Of a stretch of 64,000 bases of DNA, positions 55,013 through 64,000 are shown one piece after another. Under the pieces are notes generated by a model, which made no database searches, had not been told where the DNA came from, and was given only the letters and a program-made list of their open reading frames with translations. The translations under genes were made by a program, and so were the position numbers. The DNA is from Haliea sp. (lineage in GTDB: Bacteria > Pseudomonadota > Gammaproteobacteria > Pseudomonadales > Halieaceae). The DNA lies in NCBI GenBank assembly GCA_002692965.1, contig NZNC01000005.1, positions 124,001 through 188,000 on the forward strand, written 5' to 3'. Every line of letters starts with the position of its first letter. The stretch's first letter is position 1.

Positions 55013-56482
55013 GTGAATGAACGCAAGCGAGAGCGCCCTGACGACTATTTCAAGGACTGGAAGGAGCGCGAGGCGCTGGCTGAGGGGATGATACCCCTGG
55101 TTGGTCAGCTGTCCCGTCAGCGCAACGTCAAGTGCTATGTATACGGCAAGTCCCTGGTGAACCGCTCGGTGACCCAGATCATGAAAGACCACCGCTATGT
55201 GCGGCAGGTGGAGGAGAACGAACTCTCCGAGTTCGAGACCTTCCCGGTGATCAAGGCGGTTTCCGAGCTCGATCTGGGCCCCGCCCACATCGACATCGGT
55301 CGCATGGCGGTCCGCTACTATGACAAGGGCGAGGGTGCCGGCCTGTCGGTCGAGCAGTATGTTCGCGAGCAGCTCGCCGACCTGATCGGCGCCACCGACA
55401 AGCCAGTGGAGAAGCCGGTGGACGTGGTGCTCTACGGCTTCGGTCGCATTGGCCGCCTGATGGCGCGCATCCTGATCGACAAGACCGACGGCGGTGAGTC
55501 CCTGCGCCTGCGGGCCGTGGTGGTGCGCAAGGGCAAGGCCGCCGACGACCTGCTCAAACGCGTCAGCCTGCTGCGCCGGGATTCGGTGCACGGTGCCTTT
55601 GACGGCACCATCCGCGTGGATGAGGAGCGTCAGTCCTTTGTTGCCAACGGCAACGAAGTGAAGGTCATCTACGCCGATGCGCCGGACAACATCGACTACA
55701 CCGCCTACGGCATCGACAACGCCATCGTGGTCGACAATACCGGTGTCTGGCGCGACGAAGCCGCGCTGTCCCAGCACCTGAAGAGCAAGGGTGTGAGTAA
55801 GGTCATCCTCACCGCGCCGGGCAAGGGCGACATGAAGAACGTGGTGGCGGGCATCAACAACGCCATCATCGAGCCCTCCGACAGCATCATCTCTGCCGCT
55901 TCCTGCACCACCAACGCCATCGTGCCGCCGCTGAAGGCCATGGACGACCAGTTCGGGATTCTCTCCGGGCACGTGGAAACGGTGCACGCCTACACCAATG
56001 ACCAGAACCTGATCGACAACTACCACAAGGCGGATCGCCGCGGCCGCAGCGCGCCGCTGAACATGGTGATTACCGAGACGGGCGCGGCCAAAGCCGTAGC
56101 CAAGGTCCTGCCCCAGCTCTCCGGCAAGCTGACCGGCAACGCCATTCGGGTGCCGATTCCCAACGTGTCCATGGCCATCCTCAACCTGAGCCTGGCCCGG
56201 GAAACCACCGCCGAGGAAGTCAACGAGTACATGCGCAACATGGCGCTGCACTCCGACATGCGCAAGCAGATCGACTACTCCAACTCGCCGGAAGTGGTCT
56301 CCTCGGACTTTGTCGGCTCGCGTCACGCCTGCATCTTTGATGCCCAGGCCACCATCGTCAACGGCAGCCAGGCGGTGCTCTACCTGTGGTATGACAACGA
56401 GTTCGGCTACAGTTGTCAGGTGTACCGGATTCTCGAGCAGATGGCGGGAATCAGCTATGCGCGTTACCCCAAGCCGCTCTGA
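55013..56482 (+). CDS. Glyceraldehyde-3-phosphate dehydrogenase, long-type (gap2-like)
   Basis: A 489-residue GAPDH, about 150 longer than the usual 335. An N-terminal extension of about 130 residues (ERPDDYFKDWKEREALAEGM) precedes the NAD fold (VLYGFGRIGRLMARIL). Active site SAASCTTNAIVPP with catalytic Cys, followed by HAYTNDQNLID. The same long type lies next to mfd in Pseudomonas (PA3001), where it serves gluconeogenic or separate needs. GTG start with AAGG upstream. Confidence 0.9.
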   Translation: MNERKRERPDDYFKDWKEREALAEGMIPLVGQLSRQRNVKCYVYGKSLVNRSVTQIMKDHRYVRQVEENELSEFETFPVIKAVSELDLGPAHIDIGRMAVRYYDKGEGAGLSVEQYVREQLADLIGATDKPVEKPVDVVLYGFGRIGRLMARILIDKTDGGESLRLRAVVVRKGKAADDLLKRVSLLRRDSVHGAFDGTIRVDEERQSFVANGNEVKVIYADAPDNIDYTAYGIDNAIVVDNTGVWRDEAALSQHLKSKGVSKVILTAPGKGDMKNVVAGINNAIIEPSDSIISAASCTTNAIVPPLKAMDDQFGILSGHVETVHAYTNDQNLIDNYHKADRRGRSAPLNMVITETGAAKAVAKVLPQLSGKLTGNAIRVPIPNVSMAILNLSLARETTAEEVNEYMRNMALHSDMRKQIDYSNSPEVVSSDFVGSRHACIFDAQATIVNGSQAVLYLWYDNEFGYSCQVYRILEQMAGISYARYPKPL

Positions 56483-56498
56483 CGGGCGTCTCGGGGTG

Positions 56499-56531
56499 GT
56501 CCCGCGCGGGACGTCGCGCAGGACTTTTTTT
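56499..56531 (+). terminator. Rho-independent terminator of the gap2-like gene
   Basis: GTCC-C-GCGC paired with GCGC-A-GGAC (one mismatch, 8-base loop) directly followed by seven T residues, 17 bases after the stop. Confidence 0.72.
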
Positions 56532-56574
56532 GCCCAGAACAAGGACGGAGGTGGCCGCTGGCTTCCCGGTTCTT

Positions 56575-56580
56575 TATAAT
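56575..56580 (+). promoter_or_regulatory. Candidate -10 element of the nqr operon
   Basis: TATAAT 142 bases before nqrA, followed by a GC-rich discriminator. The -35 region is poor. A long leader of about 130 bases would follow. Confidence 0.4.
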
Positions 56581-56721
56581 GCGCGCGGTTTGAACCAGCG
56601 TACCGCCAGGGGTGGTGCGCTGCGACAAGATCAGGCCCGAGAGGGCATTCCAGCATCAAGCCAGCGCCCTCCGGGGCCTCTGGCGCGCGTGAAACAGCAA
56701 ACAGACTGGTAGGCGGATCGT

Positions 56722-58068
56722 ATGATCAGAATCAAGCGGGGTCTTGACCTTCCGATTGAGGGGGCTCCCCGGCAGGTCATTGAGGACGCTCCGGCAGCAC
56801 GTGCTGCAGCCGTGGTGGGTTTCGACTACGTTGGCATGAAGCCAACCATGGAGGTGGCCGAGGGCGATCGCGTCAAGCTCGGTCAGCTGTTGTTCACCGA
56901 CAAGAAGACCGAGGGCGTGCGCTATACCGCACCCGCCGCCGGTGTGGTTTCGGCGATCAATCGCGGTGCCAAACGGGTACTGCAGTCGGTGGTGATCGAC
57001 ATCGAGGGTGACGAGGCCGAGGATTTCGGCGCCCACGCGCCGGAGGCAGCGCGTCAGCTCGAGCCCGCCGCGATCCGCGAGCAGCTCAACCAGGCCGGCG
57101 AATGGGCCGCCCTGCGGACCCGGCCCTTCAGCCGCGTGCCCGCACTGGATGCCGAAGCCGCCGCCATTTTCATCACCGCCATCGACACCCATCCCCTGGC
57201 ACCCGATCCCAAGGTGATTGTGGCCGAGGAGCCCGAGGCCTTTGCCCTGGGGCAGGACCTGCTGGCCCGCCTGACCGCTGGCAAGGTCTGGTTGTGTGCG
57301 GCACCGGGGGCGGACCTGCCCCGGGGGCAGGCCGCCAACATCGAACTGGCGGAGTTCGCCGGGCCCCATCCCGCGGGCCTGCCGGGCACCCATATCCACT
57401 TCCTCGAAGGGGGTGTCTCCTTCAACAAGGTGGTCTGGACCATCGGCTACCAGGACGTGATCGCCATCGGCCGACTGTTCCTTGACGGCCGCCTGTATAC
57501 CCGCCGGGTGCTGGCACTCGCCGGTCCCCAGGTGGAGCAGCCGCGCCTGCTGCGCACCCACCGGGGCGCCGATCTCCAGGCCCTGTGTGCCGGCCAGTTG
57601 CGCGACGGCGAGAACCGCATGATCTCCGGCTCGGTCCTCGGCGGCCGCCGGGTACAGGCACCCACTGCCTACCTGGGGCGCTATCACAACCAGGTCTCGG
57701 TGTTGCGGGAGGGCCGCGAGCGCTCCTTCATGGGTTGGCTGTCCCCGGGCAGCAAGCGCCACTCCAACCTGGGTATCTACCTGACCAGTTTCCTGGGTAC
57801 CCGCCCCCTGGCCATGACCACCACCACCAATGGCAGCGAGCGGGCCATGGTGCCGGTGGGCAGCTACGAGCGGGTGGTACCCCAGGATTACCTCCCCACG
57901 CAGCTGCTGCGCGCGCTCATTGTGGGCGATACCGAGACCGCCCAGGCCCTGGGCTGCCTCGACCTCGACGAGGAGGATCTGGCCCTGTGTACCTATGTGT
58001 GTCCGGGCAAGTACGAATACGGTCCCATTTTGCGTGACAACCTGACGCGCATCGAGAAGGAGGGTTAA
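56722..58068 (+). CDS. nqrA: Na+-NQR subunit A
   Basis: A 448-residue subunit of the Na+-translocating NADH:quinone oxidoreductase, the peripheral subunit near the quinone site. N-terminal [14 protein letters not shown] and [16 protein letters not shown] are typical. First gene of a six-gene operon with 3-base or overlapping junctions. Confidence 0.96.
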   Translation: MIRIKRGLDLPIEGAPRQVIEDAPAARAAAVVGFDYVGMKPTMEVAEGDRVKLGQLLFTDKKTEGVRYTAPAAGVVSAINRGAKRVLQSVVIDIEGDEAEDFGAHAPEAARQLEPAAIREQLNQAGEWAALRTRPFSRVPALDAEAAAIFITAIDTHPLAPDPKVIVAEEPEAFALGQDLLARLTAGKVWLCAAPGADLPRGQAANIELAEFAGPHPAGLPGTHIHFLEGGVSFNKVVWTIGYQDVIAIGRLFLDGRLYTRRVLALAGPQVEQPRLLRTHRGADLQALCAGQLRDGENRMISGSVLGGRRVQAPTAYLGRYHNQVSVLREGRERSFMGWLSPGSKRHSNLGIYLTSFLGTRPLAMTTTTNGSERAMVPVGSYERVVPQDYLPTQLLRALIVGDTETAQALGCLDLDEEDLALCTYVCPGKYEYGPILRDNLTRIEKEG

Positions 58069-58071
58069 GCC

Positions 58072-59268
58072 GTGGGTTTGCGCAGTGTTCTCGACAAGCT
58101 CGAGCCCCATTTCCACGAGGGCGGCAAATACCAGAAGTGGTATGCGCTCTACGAGGCAGTGGATACCATCTTTTATTCGCCGTCATCGGTGACCCGCAGC
58201 ACGGCCCACGTGCGCGACGGTGTCGATCTCAAGCGGATCATGATCACCGTCTGGCTGGCGGCCTTCCCCGCCATGTTCTACGGCATGTACAACCTGGGCT
58301 TCCAGGCCAACGAGATCCTCGCCGCCACCGGCGGTGAGGTCGAGGGCTGGCGCGGCAGCATCATCGCCGCCCTGGGGGGCTACGACGCGTCCAGCCTGTG
58401 GGACTGCTTCCTCTTTGGCGCCCTGTATTTTCTACCGATTTACGCCGTGACCTTCGTCGTGGGGGGCTTCTGGGAAGTCCTCTTCGCCATGAAGCGGGGG
58501 CACGAGGTTAACGAGGGCTTCTTTGTCACCTCCATCCTGTTTGCCCTGATCTGTCCGCCGGATCTGCCCCTGTGGCAGGCGGCCCTGGGCATCAGCTTCG
58601 GTGTGGTGATCGGCAAGGAAGTCTTCGGCGGTACCGGCAAGAACTTCCTCAATCCGGCGCTGACCGGCCGGGCCTTCCTGTATTTCGCCTACCCGGCGAG
58701 CATGTCCGGCGATGCCGTGTGGACGGCGGTGGATGGCTACACCGGTGCCACCCCGCTGTCGGTGGTGGCCTCCCAGGGCATGACCGCCCTGCAGGAACAG
58801 TGGACCTGGACCCAGGCTTTCCTCGGCAATATCCACGGCTCCATCGGGGAAACCTCGACCCTGGCCATCCTGATCGGCGGCGCCGTGCTGCTGGTGACCC
58901 GCATCGCCTCCTGGCGCATTGTCGCCGGTGTCTTCCTGGGCATGGTGGCCTTGTCGACGCTGTTCAACCTGGTGGGTTCCGACAGCAACCCCGCCTTTGC
59001 CATGCCCTGGTACTGGCACCTGGTGGTGGGCGGCTTCGCCTTCGGCATGATGTTCATGGCTACCGATCCGGTATCCGCGGCGATGACCAACACCGGCAAG
59101 TTCGCCTACGGCATCCTGATCGGCGTCATGTGCGTGCTGATCCGGGTGATGAACCCGGCCTTCCCCGAGGGCATCATGCTGGCCATTCTCTTCGCCAACC
59201 TGTTCGCGCCGCTGATGGACCACTTCGTGATCCAGGCCAATATCAAACGGAGGCTCGCCCGTGTCTAA
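58072..59268 (+). CDS. nqrB: Na+-NQR subunit B
   Basis: A 398-residue membrane subunit with about ten helices. FMN is bound covalently to the Thr in the motif [10 protein letters not shown]. Na+ channel-forming subunit together with NqrD and NqrE. GTG start; overlaps nqrC by 8 bases. Confidence 0.96.
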   Translation: MGLRSVLDKLEPHFHEGGKYQKWYALYEAVDTIFYSPSSVTRSTAHVRDGVDLKRIMITVWLAAFPAMFYGMYNLGFQANEILAATGGEVEGWRGSIIAALGGYDASSLWDCFLFGALYFLPIYAVTFVVGGFWEVLFAMKRGHEVNEGFFVTSILFALICPPDLPLWQAALGISFGVVIGKEVFGGTGKNFLNPALTGRAFLYFAYPASMSGDAVWTAVDGYTGATPLSVVASQGMTALQEQWTWTQAFLGNIHGSIGETSTLAILIGGAVLLVTRIASWRIVAGVFLGMVALSTLFNLVGSDSNPAFAMPWYWHLVVGGFAFGMMFMATDPVSAAMTNTGKFAYGILIGVMCVLIRVMNPAFPEGIMLAILFANLFAPLMDHFVIQANIKRRLARV

Positions 59269-60034
59269 GAACGACGGCATCGGAAAGACCCTGCTGGTCG
59301 CGTTTGCCATCTGTATTGTCTGCTCGGTGGTGGTATCCACCGCGGCGGTGGTACTGAAGCCGGCCCAGGAAGCCAACAAGACCCTGGACCGCAAGCGCAA
59401 TATCCTGGCCGCTGCCGGCATGCTGGAGCCAGGCCGCTCGGTGGAGGAACAGTTTGCCCAGGTGCAGACTCGCGTTATCGACCTGAAGACCGGCGAATTC
59501 ACCGACCAACGCAATCCGGAGAACTACGAGCCGGTGAAGGCCGCCAAGGACCCCTCGCAGTCCATCGACCTGTCCCAGGAAGAGGATATCGCCGGCATTG
59601 GCCGCCGCGAGAACTACGCCCTGGTGTACCTGGTCGAGGGCAGCGGCGGTGATCTGGACAAGGTCATCCTGCCGGTACGGGGCTACGGCCTGTGGTCGAC
59701 CCTCTACGGCTTCATCGCCCTGGAGTCGGACCTCAATACCATCGCCGGTCTCGGTTTCTACGAGCATGGCGAAACCCCCGGCCTCGGCGGCGAAGTCGAT
59801 AATCCCCGCTGGAAGGCCCTGTGGCCAGGCAAGCAGGTCTATCGCGACGGCGAGGTGGAAATCGAGCTGATCAAGGGCAGTGTCGAGCCCGACAACCCCC
59901 GTGCCGAGTGGCGTGTGGACGGCCTGTCCGGGGCGACCCTGACCAGCCGCGGGGTGACCCACCTGGTGCAGTTCTGGCTGGGCGAACAGGGCTACCAGCC
60001 CTTCCTGAACAACCTGAAATCCGGGGAGGCCTGA
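59261..60034 (+). CDS. nqrC: Na+-NQR subunit C
   Basis: A 257-residue subunit: one N-terminal membrane helix ([21 protein letters not shown]) and a periplasmic domain carrying FMN on the Thr of [11 protein letters not shown]. ApbE attaches this flavin. GTG start. Confidence 0.96.
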   Translation: MSKNDGIGKTLLVAFAICIVCSVVVSTAAVVLKPAQEANKTLDRKRNILAAAGMLEPGRSVEEQFAQVQTRVIDLKTGEFTDQRNPENYEPVKAAKDPSQSIDLSQEEDIAGIGRRENYALVYLVEGSGGDLDKVILPVRGYGLWSTLYGFIALESDLNTIAGLGFYEHGETPGLGGEVDNPRWKALWPGKQVYRDGEVEIELIKGSVEPDNPRAEWRVDGLSGATLTSRGVTHLVQFWLGEQGYQPFLNNLKSGEA

Positions 60035-60036
60035 TC

Positions 60037-60705
60037 ATGGCAAAATCCGAATTGATGGACACGCTGTCTACACCGATCTTCAGGAACAACCCCATCGCCC
60101 TGCAGATCCTGGGGATCTGCTCGGCGCTGGCGGTGACCACCTCGCTGCAGGTCACGGTAGTGATGTGTATCGCCCTGACCTCGGTGACGGCGCTGTCGAA
60201 TTTTTTCATCTCGTTGATCCGCAGCCAGATTCCCAGTTCCATCCGCATCATCGTGCAGATGACCATCATCGCCTCCCTGGTGATCGTGGTGGACCAGGTG
60301 CTGAAGGCCGTGGCCTATGAAATCAGCAAGCAGCTGTCGGTCTTCGTCGGCCTGATCATCACCAACTGCATCGTGATGGGGCGCGCCGAAGCCTTCGCCA
60401 TGAAAAACCCGCCGCTGCCGAGCTTTGTCGACGGTATCGGCAACGGCCTTGGCTATAGCGTGGTCCTGCTGGTGGTGGCCTTCTTCCGCGAACTGTTTGG
60501 TTCCGGCAAGCTGTTTGGCTTCGAGATCCTGCCCCTGGCCAACGAAGGTGGCTGGTACAGCCCCAACGGCCTGATGCTGCTGGCCCCGAGTGCCTTCTTC
60601 CTGATCGGTCTGTTTATCTGGGCCCTGCGCAGCTGGGACAAGCAGCAGGTCGAAGAGCCTGACTTCAAGATGGCCCCCCACACCGCCGCCGAGGAGGGCG
60701 CGTAA
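60037..60705 (+). CDS. nqrD: Na+-NQR subunit D
   Basis: A 222-residue six-helix membrane subunit. Landmarks: [36 protein letters not shown] with the Cys that binds an Fe-S/Fe centre together with NqrE. ATG 60037, 2 bases after the nqrC stop, with GGGGAGG upstream. Confidence 0.96.
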   Translation: MAKSELMDTLSTPIFRNNPIALQILGICSALAVTTSLQVTVVMCIALTSVTALSNFFISLIRSQIPSSIRIIVQMTIIASLVIVVDQVLKAVAYEISKQLSVFVGLIITNCIVMGRAEAFAMKNPPLPSFVDGIGNGLGYSVVLLVVAFFRELFGSGKLFGFEILPLANEGGWYSPNGLMLLAPSAFFLIGLFIWALRSWDKQQVEEPDFKMAPHTAAEEGA

Positions 60706-61322
60706 TGGAACAGTTGCTGAGTCTTTTCATTCGCGCCATCTTTATCGAGAACATGGCGCTGGCCTTCTTCCTGGGCATGTGTACCTTCCTGGCCATCTCC
60801 AAGAAGGTGTCGGCGGCCCTGGGCCTGGGCATCGCGGTGATCGTGGTACTGACGGTGACCGTGCCGGTCAACAACCTGATCCTCAACTACCTGCTTGCCG
60901 AGGGTGCGCTGGCCTGGACCGGTATCCCCGCCCTGGCCAACGTCGACCTGAGCTTCCTGGGCCTGCTGTCCTACATCGGCGTGATCGCGGCGATTGTCCA
61001 GATTATGGAGATGTTCCTCGACAAGTATGTGCCGGTTCTCTACAACGCCCTCGGTGTGTTCCTGCCGCTGATCACGGTAAACTGCGCCATCCTGGGTGCC
61101 TCGCTGTTCATGGTTGAGCGCGATTACAGCTTTGCCGAGAGTGTGGCCTTCGGCTCCGGTGCCGGGGTTGGCTGGGCGCTGGCCATCGTGGCCCTCGCCG
61201 GTATTCGTGAAAAACTGAAGTACAGTGATGTGCCCGCCGGCCTGCAGGGCCTGGGCATCACCTTCATCACTGTTGGCCTCATGTCCCTGGGCTTCATGTC
61301 CTTCGGCGGTATCGACATCTAA
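60705..61322 (+). CDS. nqrE: Na+-NQR subunit E
   Basis: A 205-residue six-helix membrane subunit, pseudosymmetric to NqrD ([20 protein letters not shown] and [18 protein letters not shown] with the iron-ligand Cys residues). ATG shares one base with the nqrD stop (TAATG). Confidence 0.96.
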   Translation: MEQLLSLFIRAIFIENMALAFFLGMCTFLAISKKVSAALGLGIAVIVVLTVTVPVNNLILNYLLAEGALAWTGIPALANVDLSFLGLLSYIGVIAAIVQIMEMFLDKYVPVLYNALGVFLPLITVNCAILGASLFMVERDYSFAESVAFGSGAGVGWALAIVALAGIREKLKYSDVPAGLQGLGITFITVGLMSLGFMSFGGIDI

Positions 61323-61337
61323 GGCGGAAGTGCTGTT

Positions 61338-62561
61338 ATGAATATGACGATCATTGTCGGCGTCACCATGTTCACGGCCATCGTGCTGGCACTGGTGGCG
61401 ATTATCCTCGCGGCCCGCTCGCGCCTGGTGAGCAGCGGTGAGGTGAGTATCCAGATCAACGGCGAGAAGACCATCCACGTTCCCGCCGGGGGCAAGCTCC
61501 TGGGAACGCTCTCCGAGAGCGGCCTGTTCCTGCCCTCCGCCTGCGGTGGCGGCGGCACCTGTGCCCAGTGCAAGTGTGTGGTCAAGGAAGGCGGCGGCGC
61601 CATGGTTCCCGCCGAGGAGAGCCACTTCACCCGTCGCGACGCCCAGGAAGGCTGGCGCCTGTCCTGCCAGACCCCGGTCAAGCAGGATATGGTCATCGAG
61701 GTGCCGGAAGAGGTCTTCGGGGTCAAGCAGTGGGAGTGCACGGTGGAGAGCAATCCCAACGTGGCCACCTTCATCAAGGAGCTCACCCTGCGTCTGCCCG
61801 AGGGCGAAAACGTGGACTTCCGCGCCGGCGGCTACGTGCAGCTGGAGTGCCCGCCGCACCTGGTCAAGTACAAGGACTTCGACATCGACGCCGAGTATCG
61901 CGGCGACTGGGAGCGCTTCGGTTTCTTCGACCTCGAGTCCAAGTGTGACGAGACCACCATCCGCGCCTACTCCATGGCCAACTACCCGGAAGAGAAGGGC
62001 CTGGTCAAGTTCAACATCCGGATCGCCACGCCGCCCCCCGGCGCCAAGGACATCCCCCCGGGCATCATGTCTTCCTGGGTGTTCAACCTGAAGCCGGGAG
62101 ACAAGGTCAAGGTTTACGGGCCCTTCGGCGAGTTCTTTGCCAAGGATACCGACGCCGAGATGGTCTTTATCGGCGGTGGTGCCGGCATGGCGCCGATGCG
62201 TTCGCACCTGTTCGACCAGCTCAAGCGCCTCAACAGCAAGCGCAAGATCTCCTTCTGGTACGGCGCGCGCTCCCTGCGGGAGATGTTCTACACCGAGGAG
62301 TACGACCAGCTGGCGGAGGAGAACGATAACTTCGAGTGGCACGTGGCCCTGTCGGATCCGCAGCCCGAGGACAACTGGGAAGGCCTGACCGGCTTCATTC
62401 ACACGGTGCTCTACGAGCAGTACCTGAAGAACCACCCGGCGCCCGAGGACTGCGAGTACTACATGTGTGGTCCGCCGATGATGAACGCCGCGGTGATCAA
62501 GATGCTCACCGAGCTCGGGGTCGAGCCGGAGAACATCATGCTGGACGATTTCGGTGGCTGA
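61338..62561 (+). CDS. nqrF: Na+-NQR subunit F (NADH dehydrogenase)
   Basis: A 407-residue electron-entry subunit: N-terminal helix ([19 protein letters not shown]), 2Fe-2S ferredoxin domain with [10 protein letters not shown] and a later Cys in LSCQT, FAD domain (RAYSMANYP) and NADH domain ([24 protein letters not shown]). It passes electrons from NADH into the complex. Confidence 0.97.
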   Translation: MNMTIIVGVTMFTAIVLALVAIILAARSRLVSSGEVSIQINGEKTIHVPAGGKLLGTLSESGLFLPSACGGGGTCAQCKCVVKEGGGAMVPAEESHFTRRDAQEGWRLSCQTPVKQDMVIEVPEEVFGVKQWECTVESNPNVATFIKELTLRLPEGENVDFRAGGYVQLECPPHLVKYKDFDIDAEYRGDWERFGFFDLESKCDETTIRAYSMANYPEEKGLVKFNIRIATPPPGAKDIPPGIMSSWVFNLKPGDKVKVYGPFGEFFAKDTDAEMVFIGGGAGMAPMRSHLFDQLKRLNSKRKISFWYGARSLREMFYTEEYDQLAEENDNFEWHVALSDPQPEDNWEGLTGFIHTVLYEQYLKNHPAPEDCEYYMCGPPMMNAAVIKMLTELGVEPENIMLDDFGG

Positions 62562-63645
62562 TCGGTCCATCCGCGTCGCAAAAAGCCACCTCACCGGGTG
62601 GCTTTTTTGTGTCCTGGCCCTGTGCCTCGTCGCCGCCTGCGGTGGCGGGCGCGATGCCGTGCAGCTTGCCGGGGCCACCATGGGGACCAGCTGGCATGTC
62701 ACCTATCTGCCGGGCGCAGCGTCGGGCCAGGGCGAGCCGGTCGATGCCGAAACTATCCGCAGCCTGCTGGAAGCCGAACTCGCCGCGGTGGATGCCGGCA
62801 TGTCCACCTGGCGCGATGACAGTGAACTGTCTGCCTTCAATCGCGCCCCGGTGGGGGAGTGGGTGGCGGTCAGCGAGCCGCTGTTTGCGGTGGTGGCGCA
62901 GGCGCTTGCCATCGGCGAGACGACCGCAGGCGCCTACGACGTCACGGTGGGGCCCCTGGTTCAGTTGTGGGGCTTTGGCTCCCACGAAACGCCCGTGGCG
63001 CTGCCCGACGACGACAAGCTGGCGGCGACCCGCGAGCGGGTGGGCCAGCAGTGGCTGGAAGTCGACCCGCAGGGGAGGGCGCTGCGCAAACAGCGCCCAC
63101 TGGAGCTCGACCTGTCCTCCATCGCCAAGGGCTACGCCGTGGATCAGCTGGCGGCAGTACTGGCGACCCGGGGCATCGAGGACTACCTGGTGGAAGTTGG
63201 CGGTGAGATGCGCCTGGCCGGCCACAGCCCCCGTGGCGATGACTGGCGGGTGGCCGTGGAGCGCCCCGAAGCCGGCCTGCCCCGGGGCGTGTCGGCGCAA
63301 AGCGTGGCGCTGGGCCTGTCCCTGAGCGACATTGCCGTAGCTACCTCGGGGGACTACCGCAACTTCTTCGAGTTGGAAGGGCGCCGCTATTCCCACACCC
63401 TCGACCCGCGCACGGGCTACCCGGTGGAACACGATCTGGTTTCCGTAACGGTGCTCGCGCCGACCTGCATGGAAGCCGACGGCTGGGCCACCGCGCTGGT
63501 GGTGCTGGGGGCCGATGCGGCCCTGGCGCTGGCGGAGGAGCAGGGTCTCGCGGTATATTTGTTACAACGACGGGGCGAGGATTTCGTGGCCCGACATTCA
63601 TCCGCCTTCGCCCCCTGGCTGGCCCGGTCGCCAGCCTCGGCATAG
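62554..63645 (+). CDS. apbE: FAD:protein FMN transferase
   Basis: A 363-residue lipoprotein that transfers FMN from FAD to Thr residues of NqrB and NqrC. Signal peptide with lipobox [24 protein letters not shown]-like segment ([17 protein letters not shown]), [33 protein letters not shown]. The only start that keeps the lipoprotein signal is GTG 62554, 8 bases inside nqrF. A strong hairpin terminator lies within the first 20 codons. Confidence 0.93.
   Translation: MADRSIRVAKSHLTGWLFCVLALCLVAACGGGRDAVQLAGATMGTSWHVTYLPGAASGQGEPVDAETIRSLLEAELAAVDAGMSTWRDDSELSAFNRAPVGEWVAVSEPLFAVVAQALAIGETTAGAYDVTVGPLVQLWGFGSHETPVALPDDDKLAATRERVGQQWLEVDPQGRALRKQRPLELDLSSIAKGYAVDQLAAVLATRGIEDYLVEVGGEMRLAGHSPRGDDWRVAVERPEAGLPRGVSAQSVALGLSLSDIAVATSGDYRNFFELEGRRYSHTLDPRTGYPVEHDLVSVTVLAPTCMEADGWATALVVLGADAALALAEEQGLAVYLLQRRGEDFVARHSSAFAPWLARSPASA
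62580..62608 (+). terminator. Rho-independent terminator inside the start of apbE
   Basis: AAAAAGCCACC (62580-62590), 6-base loop, GGTGGCTTTTTT (62597-62608): an 11-bp stem with a T-run, 19 bases after the nqrF stop and within the apbE signal-peptide region. It should attenuate transcription into apbE-nqrM. Confidence 0.85.
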
Positions 63646-63672
63646 CGGGCAGCAGCCCCGCAGGATTTCACT

Positions 63673-63906
63673 ATGGCAGTCTTTCTACTCAGTGCATTGT
63701 TCATCGGCCTGGTCATGGCGATCATGGCGGTGGGGGTGATGTCCGGTCGCAGCCCGATCAAGGGCTCCTGCGGGGGCCTCGGCGCGGTCGGTATTGATTC
63801 CACCTGCGAGATTTGCGGCGGCGACCCCAATCGCTGTGACGAGGAGACCCGCGGCGGGCAGCCCGAGTCGGGTGGCGACACGCCGTTCTACCGCGCCGAC
63901 CGCTGA
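63673..63906 (+). CDS. nqrM: Na+-NQR maturation protein NqrM
   Basis: A 77-residue protein: one membrane helix (FLLSALFIGLVMAIMAVGVM) and the diagnostic GSCGGLGAVGIDSTCEICGG with further Cys in DPNRC. NqrM delivers iron to the Cys site between NqrD and NqrE. Lies 27 bases after apbE. Confidence 0.95.
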   Translation: MAVFLLSALFIGLVMAIMAVGVMSGRSPIKGSCGGLGAVGIDSTCEICGGDPNRCDEETRGGQPESGGDTPFYRADR

Positions 63907-63923
63907 GCCGGGCGCCCCGAGGC

Positions 63924-64000
63924 GTGTCCGGTCTATCCCACTATGCCCTGTTCGTCGGCCTGCGCTACAGCTTCAGCCGCAAACGCAGCCGCTTCACCGG
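63924..64000 (+). CDS. Lipoprotein-releasing ABC transporter permease, N-terminal fragment
   Basis: The first 25 codons from GTG 63924 read MSGLSHYALFVGLRYSFSRK and then RSRFT before the window ends. This matches the cytoplasmic start of LolC/LolE (xLFIGLRYxxxKRxxxF). LolCDE extracts lipoproteins from the inner membrane. The lol genes follow nqr in Pseudomonas too. Spacing to GAGG is short, so the start is provisional. Confidence 0.7.
   Translation, partial: MSGLSHYALFVGLRYSFSRKRSRFT

Noticed and set aside
54860-62702. Long minus-strand frames opposite gap2 and the nqr operon (599, 486 and 749 codons)
   Set aside because: His/Gly/Asp-rich shadows; the + strand genes are fully recognised.

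Overview
The window is GC-rich, densely packed gammaproteobacterial chromosome. Its backbone gene order (topA, DUF6586 gene, lexA, thioinosine phosphorylase gene, csiV, mfd, gap2, nqrABCDEF, apbE, nqrM, lolC start; and dnaX, ybaB, recR, rnd, ycgL, ycgN) resembles Pseudomonas and its marine relatives. The Na+-translocating NADH:quinone reductase and a secreted sulfatase fit a marine member of the Cellvibrionales/Halieaceae type. That placement is inference from gene content, not from a search.

Layout. 1-12.8 kb is housekeeping: start of the tail-specific protease gene prc, a K+/H+ antiporter, an enoyl-CoA hydratase, acnB with a clear terminator, a DUF1289 gene with miaE, lpxH-ppiB, glnS-cysS and folD. 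At 12.9-13.3 kb a strong promoter precedes tRNA-Pro(TGG), tRNA-His(GTG) and tRNA-Arg(TCT).

An integrated element of about 9.1 kb (13,257-22,375) sits in the 3' end of tRNA-Arg. It is bounded by 64-bp direct repeats with one mismatch. It carries a tyrosine integrase, an AlpA-like excisionase/regulator, a zinc-finger primase-like protein, a RepA-type helicase, a repeat-rich candidate origin, a run of small ORFs (two of them tandem paralogues), a coiled-coil protein, an HK97-type prohead protease, a P27-type terminase small subunit, a low-GC DUF4145 cargo gene and a small HTH protein. No capsid, portal, large terminase, tail or lysis gene is visible. It therefore looks like a phage satellite (PICI-like) rather than a prophage, and it is the best candidate in the window for an undescribed system. 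The flank just outside its right repeat carries a second copy of the integrase arm-site array at exactly the same distance from the core, suggesting an older related element next door. That older accessory region (about 22.4-27 kb) holds an SRAP/YedK gene, a LOV-GGDEF-EAL protein and a decayed McrB-like fragment. A sulfatase and a LysR regulator follow before core genes resume at the SRP RNA gene (30.06 kb).

30.2-44.5 kb: a PRPP synthetase/thymidine phosphorylase pair, then dnaX (with a textbook -1 frameshift site), ybaB, recR, rnd, ycgL, ycgN, two membrane/vWA-like genes, a MoxR ATPase with its CoxE-like vWA partner, a SpoU methyltransferase coupled to an IclR regulator, a glutaredoxin-like gene and a universal stress protein. 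44.6-64 kb: topA to lexA (two SOS boxes over the promoter), the methylthioinosine phosphorylase gene, csiV-mfd, the atypical gap gene, and the complete nqr operon followed by its two maturation genes apbE and nqrM. A hairpin terminator lies inside the start of apbE. The first bases of a lolC/E-type gene close the window.
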